From: Protopterus annectens
Taxonomy: Eukaryota; Chordata; Ceratodontiformes; Protopteridae
Direction: 5' to 3'
DNA: 64,000 bases
Assembly (NCBI RefSeq): GCF_019279795.1
Contig: NC_056744.1
Location: forward strand, 900,129,904 to 900,193,903
Part shown: positions 1 through 11,489 of the stretch, in pieces
Layout: each line of letters starts with the position of its first letter
How positions within the stretch are numbered: the stretch's first letter is position 1
The notes under the pieces: generated by a model
Told to the model about the DNA's origin: nothing
What the model saw: only the letters and a program-made list of their open reading frames with translations
Databases searched by the model: none
Made by a program: the position numbers and the translations under genes

Positions 1-300
1 CTATGGACCATGATGGAGAGCAGCTTTTCCATCTTGCATAGGCATGCACCAATGGTGCTGTGCACGACCATATGCACCAACCTTGGCATCTCCTGGCAGA
101 TGATAAAATCCCCACCTCCACCAGTACTCCTGGAGGGTACCACAGCACCAGCTGCTGGGGTAGTGTACCTGAGGGGGAAGATAGTGCAGGGACAGCAGAG
201 GCAGTACTGCCAGGTTGAGTCCCAGATGTGATAGACATCTGTGCTGGAGCTGGTGGAGCAAGGGCAGGCTGAGACACTGGAGTTGGCCTACCTCCCTTTG
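1..300 (-). pseudogene. Harbinger Myb-like gene copy 1, downstream exon
   Basis: Read on the minus strand, this stretch encodes a Pro/Ser/Thr-rich linker followed by a segment with QEMPRLV and IGACLCKMEKL. The same order (QELPGLV, then GACIGRVEK) is encoded on the plus strand at 29626-29820, so the two loci are copies of one gene. The second gene of Harbinger transposons is a Myb/SANT-like DNA-binding protein that helps the transposase bind element ends. The stretch is preceded on the minus strand by a plausible splice acceptor (TTTACAG, rc of 301-307). The reading frame shifts between the linker and the conserved block, so it is not intact. The gene continues off the left edge. The homology to 29626-29820 is seen directly; the Harbinger assignment is inferred from exon 1. 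Confidence 0.5.
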
Positions 301-988
301 CTGTAAAGCATTTTGTGATTAGTTAGCGATGGATGACATGGAAGCATTTTGAAGACAAAAGCAAAAAAATAAAATTAGCGCCACCATATATGACATACAA
401 TGCATTATCACAATAATGCAACTATTTTATTTGAACGTTTACATTTAAATATACTTTCTGACAACTAGAAACTATAATTACTGATTGCTAAAAGTAATTT
501 TTTCAATGTGCAGATATTGTACATATGCTTGGTCCAATTATACAGATTAAAGTTAACAGCAGGCTATTGATGCCACTTGTGTAGAATTTAATTTATGTAA
601 TATTTTTAAAGGATTGCACTATTTTATACTTGCTGTCTGTGGTATTTCACCCCCACAACATCTGACTACAGTCTTAGACTTGACTCCTACAGTTGGTTTG
701 TGCTACAGACTGAAGCATGCATATTTGCTTTTACCGTTAGGATGTGCATGCATACTTTGCTTCAACTGTATAGAAAAGAAAAAAAATCGTTTAAAAGCTA
801 CAATAATACTTCTCCTGTGCTTCATAAATACCCATTGGGTCCCTCAGTCTCTCCAGATGCTCAGCATGGGTTTCCCTACTATTGATACATTCTGCATTAG
901 CTGTGCAAAGGAAAGAACAGAAAAACATTATGCATACCAGTCCTGCCTATATTTATCTATCATAAATTATCTTTATTAGTGTACTTAC
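301..988 (-). other. Putative intron of Harbinger Myb-like copy 1
   Basis: AT-rich sequence without a supported coding region. On the minus strand it starts with a strong donor (GTAAGTAC, 981-988) right after the exon at 989-1184 and ends with a TTTACAG acceptor at 301-307. Open frames inside it show no conserved motif. Confidence 0.4.
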
Positions 989-1184
989 ACAACTGTGGGA
1001 TGTTGCTAGTTCTGAACTCATCCAGCCACTGGTTGAGTGTATCACTCTTGCACCTTTTTAGGTAATTAAAGTGGTGCCTGCACTGTTCTCCAGTCTGTGG
1101 AATGCCAGTTGCACTGTATACAGCCTTGGCTAGTAAAGATCCTAGACTCCTGAACACCCCACCTCTGCACCCTAAATTGGGCAC
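989..1184 (-). pseudogene. Harbinger Myb/SANT-like gene copy 1, exon 1
   Basis: Encodes LAKAVYSATGIPQTGEQCRHHFNYLK...EFRTSNIPQLC in pieces that align with the predicted product at 28332-28638 (LAKAV, IP.T.E.C.HH, LK, D.L, EF.T.NIP). This spacing of Trp/Leu, Cys and basic residues is that of the Myb/SANT-like domain carried by Harbinger second genes. The exon ends at CAGTTGT followed by GTAAGTAC, a near-consensus splice donor also present in the other copy. The N-terminal half of the domain is missing or scrambled upstream of 1184, so this is a remnant. No HARBI1-like transposase was seen next to it inside the window. Confidence 0.55.
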
Positions 1185-1489
1185 CTTCCCTTTTTATACC
1201 AGGCATGTCTATTAGAACACACAGCAATAGATAATAATGATTTCACGCCAATGTCTTGTTATCGTAGTTACTGGTACTGCACAAACCCAAGCAATGATGC
1301 CAACTGTGTTTGCATAATGTTAAGCAGAAAACAACAATGCCAAGTAGACAGGAAAGCAGTTTTGGAAATTGAAAGGTTTATCTGACACTTGACATTAGTT
1401 TGAGGGTTGTTTGCTGCTGTAACTGTTAGGTGATTTAACTTTGTAGACATGCACTGGGAACATAAACACTGATAAAATTGATTTTTACA

Positions 1490-1572
1490 GTATGGGATTC
1501 AAACCTATGAATAAGAGACAAAACATTTTCTTCCACGGTGGTGATTTTCCATCTTTGTCACAGAAGTGCTTC
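1490..1572 (-). repeat. tRNA-derived SINE head (minus)
   Basis: The minus strand shows a pol III B-box-like AGGTTTGAATCCC (1494-1506) and, upstream of it, an A-box-like TGACAAAGATGG (about 1550-1561). Spacing is typical of a tRNA-derived promoter. No body or tail could be delimited. Confidence 0.4.
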
Positions 1573-1599
1573 TCAGACATACTCATGAATTATTTATAA

Positions 1600-2480
1600 A
1601 TATAGATGACAGATTGAGGTGTTAACCATGTATGTGTGTGACCTGACAAGGTCTTTGTACATACATTCATTTGTGTATGTGTCTTATTTAAGTCTGAAGG
1701 CCAGGCAAGTTCAGATATCAGCATTAGACTTGCAGAAACATAGCTATACAGTATACCCCCCAGTCATACATCTAAACCTTCAAAACACAGTAAGGGTGTC
1801 TTATCCCTCATACGTATAACTCATATGAGCTCCACTGCTATGCATAGTTGTTGCTATTTATAATTATGTCTAAATTGTTATAAGTGATATCTAATATAAT
1901 GTGAAATGGGACAACAGTAAAAATGTCTTGAATTTCCTGTGTTAGCCCAAGATCATGTGTATGGCAGCCCTACACTTACACCTGTTGTCACAGGAATATT
2001 AAAATAACACTTATATATCATCCTGTTCATTACTATAAACTGAACTGTCATAATAGTAAAATATGTTGAACTTCCTATATTAGAACACAAGACCATCTGT
2101 ATTACATACCACAGGAATAGTTAAATAACAGCAGGATATTTCCCTATTCATTATTAACTTCTGAGTATTAACCACCATGCAACGCAAATTAGCATGTTTG
2201 TGTGGTGCCCAACACACTTGATACAATGTATCCATTCTGAAATTGCCTATCTACTTCCTCTCTGCAGGTGTTCTAGGCCTGCATGTGTTGATAAAGCTTG
2301 CTAACTACCGCACAATGTCACTAAGCAGTGTTGCATGATAGAAAGCAAAAAATGCAACAATGTATCTTTTTTGATATTTAGGATGTTTACATCCTGTCTG
2401 CAGGTGTTCTGTCTGCTTCTTGTCTGGGACATTAGTCCGGGCTTGCACACTAGTTAGCACTATGCAAATCAGATAAGCAA
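1600..2480. other. No gene recognised, AT-rich
   Basis: No conserved protein motif or long repeat seen. The piece AACCTTCAAAACACAGT (near 1776) recurs near 2848 and again belongs to a SINE-like unit, so part of this stretch is old SINE DNA. Confidence 0.4.
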
Positions 2481-2539
2481 AATTAAACTTGTTTTAGCCT
2501 TCTGATCAGTGTTTATTAGGTATCATCCTTAAAAGACAA

Positions 2540-2605
2540 AGGTGGGACTTGAACCCTGATGTACAGAAATGTGCATGCTGTGTGGATCAATGTGTTAGCA
2601 GATGT
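2540..2605 (-). repeat. tRNA-like SINE fragment (minus)
   Basis: The minus strand carries GGGTTCAAGTCCC (2545-2557), a perfect B-box. A possible degenerate A-box (TGCTAACACATTG) lies upstream near 2590-2603. Treated as a SINE head, not a tRNA gene, because no acceptor stem or anticodon arm closes around it. Confidence 0.4.
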
Positions 2606-2817
2606 ACTACACACATAGGTGTTTTACAGCTGTAGATGATGCATTGATTATCAAAGAAGTACATTACATGACATTTATTGTGTTTATTTGTTTCCCTTGT
2701 TTGTGCTAAGCCATGCACTGTGCAAATACTGGCATTAAAAAAAAAGAAAAGAAATCTATAAAATAAAAAAAAAACACTACAAAATAGTTTTAGTACACAT
2801 GAAAGATTTTTACACAA

Positions 2818-2893
2818 GTCTGGATTTGAACTCTCACAGCAATGAACCTTCAAAACACAGTGTGTATGTGTCTTATCCCTCATTGCCACAGAA
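2818..2893 (-). repeat. tRNA-derived SINE head (minus)
   Basis: On the minus strand an A-box-like TGTGGCAATGAGG is followed about 40 bases later by GAGTTCAAATCC (B-box, near 2823-2834). The A-box region resembles TGTGGCACAAGG in the SINE units at 27.1-28.05 kb, so these are probably one family. Confidence 0.45.
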
Positions 2894-2899
2894 ACAGCT

Positions 2900-3720
2900 T
2901 TACAGCAGAGAATGAAAATCATTGTGCATACAAGCAAGTACAAACTCATCCACAATATCAACAAGACATATGGCACTTGTAAGCTTCTGAGTTATCTGTA
3001 CTTGTATTAATTTCAGATACAGTGCAATGAGGGATTATACAACCATTTATCATTAGTGTTTGCAGAGATGCAGCTCTGTCTTATGTCTGTATGGTGTTCA
3101 ATCTTCTCTTATCTGAACAGTAATCTGAGACATGCAGTCTGAAGGCATTTTTGTATCATTGCCCTTAAAATGTCAGAGAATATTAAATGGCAATAATATA
3201 CAGTTTTCAACCAATACAGGGAAGGTTCAATGTTACTGAACAAAAACTGTGAAATAAGTGTTGCTTACTGACTTTTAAAACATTAATACAATTACATCTA
3301 CACTTTGGAAATCTAACCTGGCTGACACACCTGTTGGAGGTAAGGGAGTCTAAATTGCTGTTGTGTTTTCCTTCTCCCTACCAATAATAATTCACAGTTG
3401 CAATCCATTAACAACCAAAGACTGAAGGAGTGCCTGCATTTCATTTACATCTGCTACACAGAGCCAATTATTTAGGATTTAGCAGTTCTAATGAGTTCAT
3501 GCCTCATTTGCCTATTCACTGTGCCAATGGCCCTGAATCTACACTATAAAAAGGTAACCCTGTAGCTAGGGAACCTGAAGGTGAGTAGACTTGTTTATAT
3601 GAATAGCACAGTTGAAGATTGCTATTACTTTGGATTTATTTGCACAGAAGACTACTGATCTTGATAAGGCATGATTGCATTTTTCTGTTAGATACTGGAT
3701 ATATTCAGATATTAGTTAGA
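2900..3720. other. No gene recognised
   Basis: AT-rich, no supported coding region. A TATAAAAAGG string occurs near 3545 but no transcript can be tied to it. Confidence 0.4.
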
Positions 3721-3749
3721 AAAATCATCATTATCTTCGGCTTTTCCCA

Positions 3750-5245
3750 TTAGGGGTCGCCACAGCGGATCATCTCTTTCCATTTCTTCCTATCCTCTGC
3801 ATCTTGCTCTGTCACACCAACCGCCTGCATGTCCTCTCTCACCACGTCCATAAACCTTATCTTAGGCCTTCCTCTTTTCCTCTTAACTGGCAGCTCCATC
3901 CTTAGCATCTTTTTCCCAATGTACCCATCATCCCTCCTCAGCACATGGCCAAACCAACGCAATCTCGTCTCTCTTGCTTTGTCTCCAAACTATCCAACAT
4001 GAGCTGACCCTCTAATATACTGATTCCTAATCCTATCCATCCTAGTCACACCGAGTGCAAATCTTAACATCTTTAACTCTGCCACATCCAGCTCTGACTC
4101 CTGCCATTTTGTCAATGCCACTGTCTCCAATCCATATAACATAGCTGGACTCACTACCCTCTTGTAGACCTTCCCTTTCACTCTTACTGGTACCCGTCTG
4201 TCACAAATCAGTCCTGACACTCTTCTCCACCCATTCCACCCTGACTGTACTCTCTTCTTCACCTTTCTTCCACATTCACCATTACTCTGAACTGTTGATC
4301 CCAAGTACTTAAACTCATCCACCTTTACCAACTCTACTACCTGCATCCTCACCATTCCTCTACCCTCCCTCTCATTCACACACACATATATTCTGTCTTA
4401 GCCCTGCTGAGCTTCATTCCTCTGTTTTCTAGAGCATATCTCCACCTCTCCTGAGTCTCCTCAACCTGATTACTACTCTCACTACAGATCACAATGTCAT
4501 CTGCAAACATCATAGTCCATGAGGCCTCCTGTCTGATCTCATCTGTCAACCTGTCCATCACCACTGCAAATAAGAAAGGACTCAGAGCTGATCCTTGATG
4601 TAATCCCACCTACACCTTAAACGGATCTGTCACTCCCACTGCAGTCCTCACCACTGTCACACTACTCTCGTACATATCCTGTACCACTCTTACATACTTC
4701 TCTGCCACTCCCGACTTCCTCATACAATACCACAACTCCTCTCAAGGCACCCTGTCATATGATTTCTCCAAGTCTACAAAGACACAATGCAACTCCTTCT
4801 GACCTTCTCTGTATTTCTCCAATAACACTCTCAGAGCAAACATTTCATCTGTAGTGCTCTTTCCTGGCATGAATCCATACTGCTGATCACTAATCATCAC
4901 CTCCCTTCTTAACCTAGCTTCTACTACTCTTTCCCTTAACTTCAAGCTGTGACTGATCAATTTTATCCCTCTGTAGTTACTGCAGCTCTGCACATCACCC
5001 TTATTCTTAAAGATGGGTACCAAAACACTTTTTCTCCACTCCTCAGGCATCCTCTGACTTTCCAAAATTTCATTAAACAATCTAGTTAAAAATTCCACTG
5101 CCATTTCTCCTAAGCACCTCCATGCTTCCATTGGTATGTCATCTGGGCCAACAGCCTTTCCATTTTTCATCATCTTCATAGCTGTCCTTACTTCCTCCTT
5201 GCTAATCTGTTTCACTTCCTGATTCACTATCCCCACATCATCCAA
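3750..5245 (-). pseudogene. RTE LINE ORF, reverse transcriptase and C-terminus
   Basis: RT blocks in order: GKAVGPDDIPMEAW, SCSNYRGIKLI, VDLEKSYDRVP (Ala of the usual EKAYD replaced by Ser), GLHQGSALSPFLF and the catalytic MMFADDIVI (FADD at 4496-4507, intact). Then YLGSTVQSNG and the C-terminal RWFGHVLRRDD...RKRGRPK...DVVREDM...MIRCGDP typical of this group. In-frame stops follow RVP (near 4743), FKV (near 4612) and HVG (near 3998), and a small overlap shift lies near 4380. The product would copy the element's RNA into the target. Decay is light, so it was probably active relatively recently. Confidence 0.8.
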
Positions 5246-6600
5246 CCTTCTCTCTCATTCTCTTCATTCATTAGCCTCTCAAAATACTCTTTCCATCTAC
5301 TTAACACACTCTCCTCTCTTGTGAGTACCTTTCCCTCACTATCCTTTATCACCCTTACTTGCTGCACATCTTTTCCAGCTCTGTCCCTCTGTCTAGCCCA
5401 TCGGAACAGGTCCTTTTCTCCCTCTTTAGTGTCCAATCTCTCATACAACTCTCCATATGCCTTATCCTTAGCTTTCGCCACCTCTCTCTTTACCATGCGC
5501 CTCATCTCCTTATACGCATGTCTACTTTCTTCATCTCTTTGACAATCCCACTTCTTCTTCGCCAGCCTCTTCCTCTGTATACTCTCCTGTACTTTCTCAT
5601 TCCACCACCAGGCCTCCTTGTCCTCCTTCCTCTGTCCAGATGTCACACCAAGCACCTTTCTAGCAGTCTCCCTTACTAGTTCTGCTGTAGTTACCCAGCT
5701 ATTCGGTAACTCTCCACTGCCTCCCAGTGCCTGTCTTAACTCTTCCCTAAACTCCACTTCACAATCACCCTTTTTTAACTTCCACCATTTAATCTTTGGC
5801 ACTGCTTTCACACTCCTCCTCCACTTTTTGATCACCAACGTCATCCTACAGACCACCATTTTATGCTGCTTAACTACACTTTCCCCTGCCACCACTTTAC
5901 AGTCTCCAATCTCCTTCAGACTGGCCCTCCTGCATAGGATATAATCCACCTGTGTGCATCTTCCTCCACTCTTGTACGTCACCCTATGCTCCTCCCTCTT
6001 CTTAAAATACGTATTCACCACAGCCATGTCCATCCTTTTCGCAAAATCCACAATCATCTGACCTTCTACATTCCTCTCCTTAACACCATACCTACCCATC
6101 ACTTCCTCATCCCCTCTGTTCACTTCACCAACATGCCCATTAAAGTCCGCTCCAATCACTAGTCTCTCATCCTTGGGTACACTCACCACAACTTCATTCA
6201 ACTCACTTAAAAATTTCTCTTTCTCATCCATCGCACACCCAACTTGTGGAGCATATGCACTAACAACATTCATCATTACACCATCAATTTCGAGCTTCAT
6301 AAACATCACTCTGTCAGACACTCTCTTCACGTCTAAAACACTCTTGGCATATTGTTCCTTTAGTATAACCCCTACCCCATTTCTCCTGCTATCCACACCA
6401 TGATAGAACAATTTGAACCCATTTCCTAAACACCTGGCCTTACTTTCCTTCCATCTGGTCTCTTGCACGCACAATATATCAACCTTCCTTCTCTCCATCA
6501 TATCAGCTAGCTCTCTTCCTATACCAGTCATACTGCCAACATTCAAAGTTCCTACCCTTACTGCTACACTCCTAACCTTCCTCCTCTCTTCCTGTCTTCG
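5227..6600 (-). pseudogene. RTE LINE ORF, endonuclease domain and linker
   Basis: Opens with GTLNVGSMTG, followed by VDILCVQETRW (catalytic Glu region), NGVGVILK, VVSAYAPQVG, VIGADFNGHVG (Asp/Asn of the endonuclease) and VDYILCRR; the terminal KQHKMVV corresponds to the SDH-type His block with the Ser-Asp positions changed. About 440 residues are open without a stop, ending in a basic, coiled-coil-like stretch (KKKWDCQRDEESRHAYKEM). The frame is lost near 5240, where a single-base indel shifts it into the RT segment. Function in a live copy: nicks target DNA to prime reverse transcription. I chose the upstream 6600 limit because homology starts before the first Met at 6546. Confidence 0.8.
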
Positions 6601-6639
6601 TTATATTAGAAAAATATTTTTATATATGTATTAGCAAAT

Positions 6640-7285
6640 GCTACTTTTATTTGTATCCACTTTTTAGAAGTTTACCGATGGGTATAGGCATTTTGGTTAG
6701 GGCATGTTACTTTCCCAGATGTACAGCCTTATTAACTTTCATCACAAGTGTTAAATGTTACAACAGTTTTCTCCTTGCACTCTTCTGTAGTTATTTCTGT
6801 GACACAGGGGTGTTAGCCTTCGAAGATGGCCCAGAGACACCTCTAGGGGAGTGCTGGCCACAGGTACAGGTGACTGTCAATACATCAAAATAAATGATCT
6901 GTGGTAAATGTGTACACATGTTTTGGGACAGTTTCTTTGATAGCAGTTATAGCAATTCAATGAAAGTTCTAACTCTTTTGTTTGGTAGCAAAATGTAATT
7001 TGCCTGTTGCTTTGGGGGTGGAAGAACCAAGTTCCATGTCTGTGTTGGCATATAGAAAATTGTTTGCATAGAAGTTTGCTTTACTATTGTTACTCCCCCA
7101 GTTTTGGTTCCAACCTTGCTTTGTGTCTGACTGTGATATACTAAAACCACATAAATCCTTTTTTATATTTGAATATATTTGAATGTTTTCTCCTGGGGCT
7201 AATATTGAAAAAAATATTTCCTTATGTGTTATATCTAAGCAGGGCTTTTATTTATGTGTAGTATCCTTCTTTTCTGTTTTCTGTC
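6640..7285. other. No gene recognised
   Basis: Unassigned. It lies between the 5' limit of the RTE LINE and the first recognisable exon of the Harbinger element, and may include the left end of the latter, but no terminal inverted repeat was found here. Confidence 0.35.
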
Positions 7286-7394
7286 ACCTAGGACTATGGC
7301 ACCCAACTGTCCTAATCCTGGAAACCCCCTTTCAATGACCCTAAGAATGAGGTGATTCTACAAGCCTTTAGGCGACATGGTGCTTTCTGCTTGA

Positions 7395-7718
7395 GAGAGG
7401 CCATGGGTATATGTCTGGAAGAATGCAAATTTGGCAGTGGATAGTGGAAGATGTGAACACTGTTGGGGACTGCAGCAGGACATATGATCAGGGGTGTCAT
7501 AGGGCCACTGACATGATTTCATCAGCCGGGAGGAGAGCAGCTGGACTGGCCTGTGATGTGATAGGGGGCTGCTACAGAGCCACCACTGACACCAAATGAA
7601 GAGTTCCTGTCCACTGTCAGGGATCCAGAGAGCTCAGTGGAAAGTTCACAACAGCATGTGATTAATGTTGGTGCTGCTGTTTCATTGAGGACAAGTATGA
7701 ACCAGGAGGAGCTTCCAG
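7395..7718 (+). pseudogene. Harbinger Myb-like protein, exon 1
   Basis: Encodes WQWIVEDVNTVGDCSRTYDQ followed by HRATDM, matching the third-helix region of the Myb_DNA-bind_5 type domain (W..I...VN..G...RT..Q...R..D). After a one-base shift near 7590 the other frame continues with PPLTPNEEFLSTVRDPESS and reaches MNQEELPG at a splice-donor-like CAG/GTAGGC (7716-7722). The N-terminal part of the Myb domain upstream of 7395 is too decayed to read. Role in a live element: binds DNA near the element ends and escorts the transposase. Frameshift and missing N-terminus make it a pseudogene. Confidence 0.5.
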
Positions 7719-8147
7719 GTAGGCTTAACTATTGTCAATTGTGAATTTTTTCTTTTATAGTAAAATATTGACAGCAATACTTAGGTCTGTTTACCAATTT
7801 TGTTTTGGGGGGGGCGGGCAGTTGATATAGTTAACAACACATTCTAGTTCCTTACACATGGGTTTGAGAAGGATGTCTCATCCAAGTTTCTGTTACATGT
7901 ATTGTTAATAGACATATAAAAGGCCCAACACTTTCTCACCCAATGTGTTACTGTTACTTGTGATGATAGTGTCCTTACTTTTTGACAATCCTTCCTCAGA
8001 ACTGGAGAGTCATCTGTACAATGTAAGCCAAACATTTTTTATTTCAATACTGATGAGCAGTTCACAGAAATATTTATTTTAGAAGTATGTGTGATGTAGA
8101 TGTCAGTGTATTGCTGAACTGTCTGTAATAGTGTCTTATTATCACAG

Positions 8148-8776
8148 GTAATCCTTACAGTGGTAGTATTAGACTCTTACCAACTGATGTCAGAGTATTG
8201 GCAGGCACTGATGATGGTGGTGGTCAAACAGAGGCATAATCAAAGGATGCAGAGGTTGAATCTGAATTTGAGGCTCACATTCAGCCATCCCCTGTAATTC
8301 CATTGGATACAGCCAATAGGTCTACACCAACCCATTCCAGTGAGCCCTCAGATATTGGACAAGTGGAGGGTGAGACACTCAATCAGGGTAGTTTGGTTAC
8401 AGTGGCTTCAGCACCTGTTGACTCTGGCCATAGCCAAAGTGTGGACAAGGTGCCATGCAGGAGGGTTGTTAGGGGTGCTCAGAGAAGATCTGCTGTCCAT
8501 CCTCCATCTGATCCAGGTGTGTCTTTCAGTGCCACTTGCCACATGTTTAGGGCTGTCATGCAGGTGCAGGCACATTCTAATTGGGCATCTGAGGAAATGC
8601 GTAGGGTTGTAGATTTGGCACAGGTTGACATGTGTGACTGCCTCCACCATTTTGCCAGTTCAATGGATTGGATGAATGACACATTGGAATGGTCAGTGTC
8701 AGTGATGGAACCTCTGCTGGGAGGGGGAAGGCATCTACGTGGGCATAGCGCATCCACATCATCTGATGCTAGTTGA
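8148..8776 (+). pseudogene. Harbinger Myb-like protein, exon 2
   Basis: Begins after an acceptor-like TTATTATCACAG. The frame reads an acidic stretch (DAEVESEFEAHI), a Ser/Thr/Pro-rich linker and a helical C-terminus (FRAVMQVQAHSNWASEEMRRVVDLAQ...FASSMDWMNDTLEWSVSVMEPL) ending at 8776. Such C-terminal helices are usual for Harbinger second proteins. One in-frame TAA lies near 8237 upstream of the longest open part (8303-8776). It is joined to exon 1 by an intron of about 430 bases if the splice sites are right. Confidence 0.45.
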
Positions 8777-9074
8777 CGTGGCCATGCCTGATCATGCTCC
8801 CATAGTGGTAAACACCTAGATGAGACAGGCCATGGGGTGTGTTCCTGGGCATATTCATCAGTCATGTTCATGTAGCAGCAGTGCATCTGACTGTGGGCAT
8901 GGAAGTGCCAGTGCAACTGCTGGCAGAACCAGTTCCTGTGGTCAGGTATGATGACGATGAACTCCCACCTCTAACATATACAGCTCACACCTGTCTGACA
9001 TATCAAGACATACATCTACCACAGAGCTTGTGTGTGTTCTTGCAGACACTCACACACCAATTTCACTTGGAGTG

Positions 9075-9076
<2 letters not shown>

Positions 9077-9172
<96 letters not shown>
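9077..9172. repeat. (CA)n microsatellite
   Basis: About 48 uninterrupted CA units. The open frames that run through it are artefacts of the repeat. A run of about 14 C follows at 9308-9321. Confidence 0.97.
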
Positions 9173-9173
<1 letters not shown>

Positions 9174-9488
9174 GCTACATGGTTCAGTCATGAGGCTTAA
9201 ATCTCATTTTGTCTCGGTGGCTATCTGACACTTTATCCAAATTTCTGCCTGTTTCTATTTCTTTCTCAAACACACTCACCTTTTGTTGTCAGCCTAGGCT
9301 TCCTGCACCCCCCCCCCCCCCAAGCACCCTGTGCAAGAGATGATTGTTTTCTATATTTTGGATTCATGCATACATAAGCTTTTGTGTCTGATGCTCAGGG
9401 TGCATAGCTGACTTAGTGCTTAGAATATCTGTGTTTGTGATGCTGTTTTGCTAATTGTACTGCTTTCTTATAGGTTTTTGTAATGTGT

Positions 9489-9740
9489 ACATGCCTCCCA
9501 CAAAAAAAGGTAGACCAATCCATAAAAAAAGTGGAACAAAGACTGATCAATAGGGAGACTTTTTGGTCTTACAAAGTTATAGACAGCTGATAGAATCAGT
9601 TTTTGCATTAGTATTTTTGGGACTCATCTGAGGTCTATGAAGTCTGAAACTGAAATATGTGTCATTAATTTCTAACATCTCTCTTTAATGATTTATCAAA
9701 CTGAGGACATTCGATGACCATCACTACTTTGAGAGGTATG
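9489..9740 (+). repeat. TIR-bounded MITE-like repeat, diverged copy
   Basis: Shares with the copy at 20126-20455 the internal strings TTTGCATTAGTAT, TATGAAGTCTGAAACT, GTCATTA and TTTCTAAC, and ends with TTTGAGAGGTATG, the same right terminus. The left end (CATGCCTCCCA) is a worn version of CATACCTCTCA. Confidence 0.55.
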
Positions 9741-10149
9741 GATGAGTGAATCTTTCATGCCTGAGGCCTATCAGTTGATAGAGGACACATATAGCCACAT
9801 AAGTCCTTGCTGTAAAAATCACCCGCCTTTTAATTACTTATATTACCAAACAACACTATTTAAGACTATGACATTCATTTGTATTATTGCACATTTTTTT
9901 GTTCTATTCCAGGTTCAGCATTTATCTTGTACATCCAGTAGTTGCTACAGTTTTAGTTCAGGGCTGACTCTGTCTGATGCTAAGAGTACACAGACATTAC
10001 ATGGGTAGGTAAACATTGTGAGCATAGCCTGGCATCAATGTTATTATATGTATGTGCATAGGAGGAAGGTCTTAGCCCCTTAGGTCATGAGTGAGTGTGC
10101 TATGCATTGCCTCCTGGCCAATGCACGGGCATATTGAGCACACTTACGT

Positions 10150-11140
10150 CTGCATACACCCACAGGAACTACTGGTTCTTCCTCTGACTCCTCAATGGCA
10201 TATGGCTGTGGTGACTGTGCCAGTGGTGGTGGGATATGTGCCCCTCCCCTTGTTGATCCTGCTGAAGCTGTTTTGTCAGGATGATGTTGTGAAGCATGGC
10301 ACAGACAGTGAAGATTTCAGTACATGTATGTTGATTGTACTGCAGGGCACCCCCAGATGTATCTAGGCACCAGAACCGCTACTTCAGCAACACAAACATA
10401 TGCTCTATGATTTTATGGTTTGAACCTGTGCATCATTATGGCATTCTTCAGTGGGTGGGTGTGCATTTCTGATGGGTGTCATCAACCATGGTTCCAGAGC
10501 ATAACCTGCATCTCCCAGTAAAAGACCCTGTGGGATATCACCCCAAGTGAACATCTGATACAGTTGGGAGTTGTGCCAGATATGTGAGTCATGGTAACTG
10601 CCTGGGTTGCCAACACACACATTCAAGATGATTCCCTTAGTATTACAAATGACTTGGCAGTTAATGGGGTGAAGCCCTTTCTATTTATATAAACCCTTCC
10701 CTATTCCCTGAGTGGTACTTTGATTTCTATACATGTACAATCTGTGGCACCCAGTATTTTCAAGGTAGTGTGCTACAGGGTAAAACTTCTGCATATTTGT
10801 GGCCCTGTCCTCAGGTGTACAGGGAAAATATATGTGGTACCTGGCATGTTGGAGCATAGCATTCAGGAATTAATGGAGGATCCTAGATGTTGATGCCTCT
10901 GACACCCTCCCAGCATGTCTCTATTGGTCTCTGAAAGGTTCCTGTAGCTAAAATTCTAAGTGTTACACATATCTTTGTCTCCACCGGTATTGGTTCCACT
11001 CTGTTTACCCTTGGTCTGAGTTGAGGACAACAGAGATTCCAAAGTTCCTGTAGTATGCCTCTATCCACCCTGTAGCACGCTACAATTTCCACCTGTGATA
11101 TGTTAAATAGGGTCTGAAAACTCTTCTCCTTCTTGGCCAT
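10150..11140 (-). pseudogene. HARBI1-like Harbinger transposase
   Basis: Minus-strand homology in order: an N-terminal part (MAKKEKSFQTLF..., with VETKICVTLRILATGTFQ), then the DDE nuclease fold with [17 protein letters not shown]-like sequence, [20 protein letters not shown] (first Asp region), [19 protein letters not shown] (second Asp; usually GDSGY), and downstream of 10405 the C-terminal RFWCLD.SGGALQY and CAMLHNI blocks. HARBI1-type transposases cut and rejoin the element at TWA target sites. Frameshifts near 10900, stops near 10670 and 10345, and loss of a clear catalytic Glu block make it inactive. It faces the Myb-like gene at 7395-8776. Confidence 0.7.
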
Positions 11141-11489
11141 AGTCTATTAGTAGCAGCAGTAGCATAGACTACAGCCTGTTGCACATACACATGAATTAAA
11201 GCAACAGCAGCCCCTAACATTCTTTCTGTATAGACTCCTTTCTGTGGCTGTATTCCAATAGGTTTTGGAATTCACAGGGAAAACTAGCACTGAGTTTACA
11301 TGGCTGATTTATAGCTTGTTGAGTACCTCCTCCATCTTGGCTTGGTTGATTAGCATGCAGTTTAGCTGCTTATGTTGCAGAGCTGCTTACTGAATACAAA
11401 ATAGTGTGCTACAGTGTGTGGGTCACACCACGATGCACACACTGTCTTAGCGGACCATGTAGGGTTTATTGAATCTGCCCATTGATCTT

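Larger units (their letters stand above)
3724..6610 (-). mobile_element. RTE-type non-LTR retrotransposon, near complete ORF
   Basis: A minus-strand LINE with an apurinic-like endonuclease, reverse transcriptase and C-terminal region in the order typical of RTE-clade elements, whose endonuclease is the source of CFDP2-like annotations. The 3' end (minus) reads GGGGTCGCCACAGC in reverse complement next to a short GATAATGATGAT tail at 3724-3735, a common ending for this group in fish and amphibians. The frame is broken only by about two indels and three stops, so this is among the least decayed elements here. No 5' UTR is obvious beyond 6610. The exact RTE subfamily is not resolved. Confidence 0.8.
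7290..11482. mobile_element. Harbinger (PIF/Harbinger) DNA transposon, decayed
   Basis: Two convergent genes define it: a Myb-like gene on plus (7395-7718 and 8148-8776) and a HARBI1-like transposase on minus (10150-11140), the usual pair of this superfamily. The right end may be near 11482, where TTTATTGAATCTGCCC occurs; the same terminal string closes the MITE at 34373-34659. I could not find the matching left terminus, so the left limit is set from homology only. A (CA)n tract and a TIR-bounded repeat (9489-9740) have inserted between the genes. Confidence 0.6.

Noticed and set aside
5321-5944. Plus-strand Leu/Ser-rich open frames
   Set aside because: They are antisense to the RTE endonuclease frame on minus, which has clear motifs.
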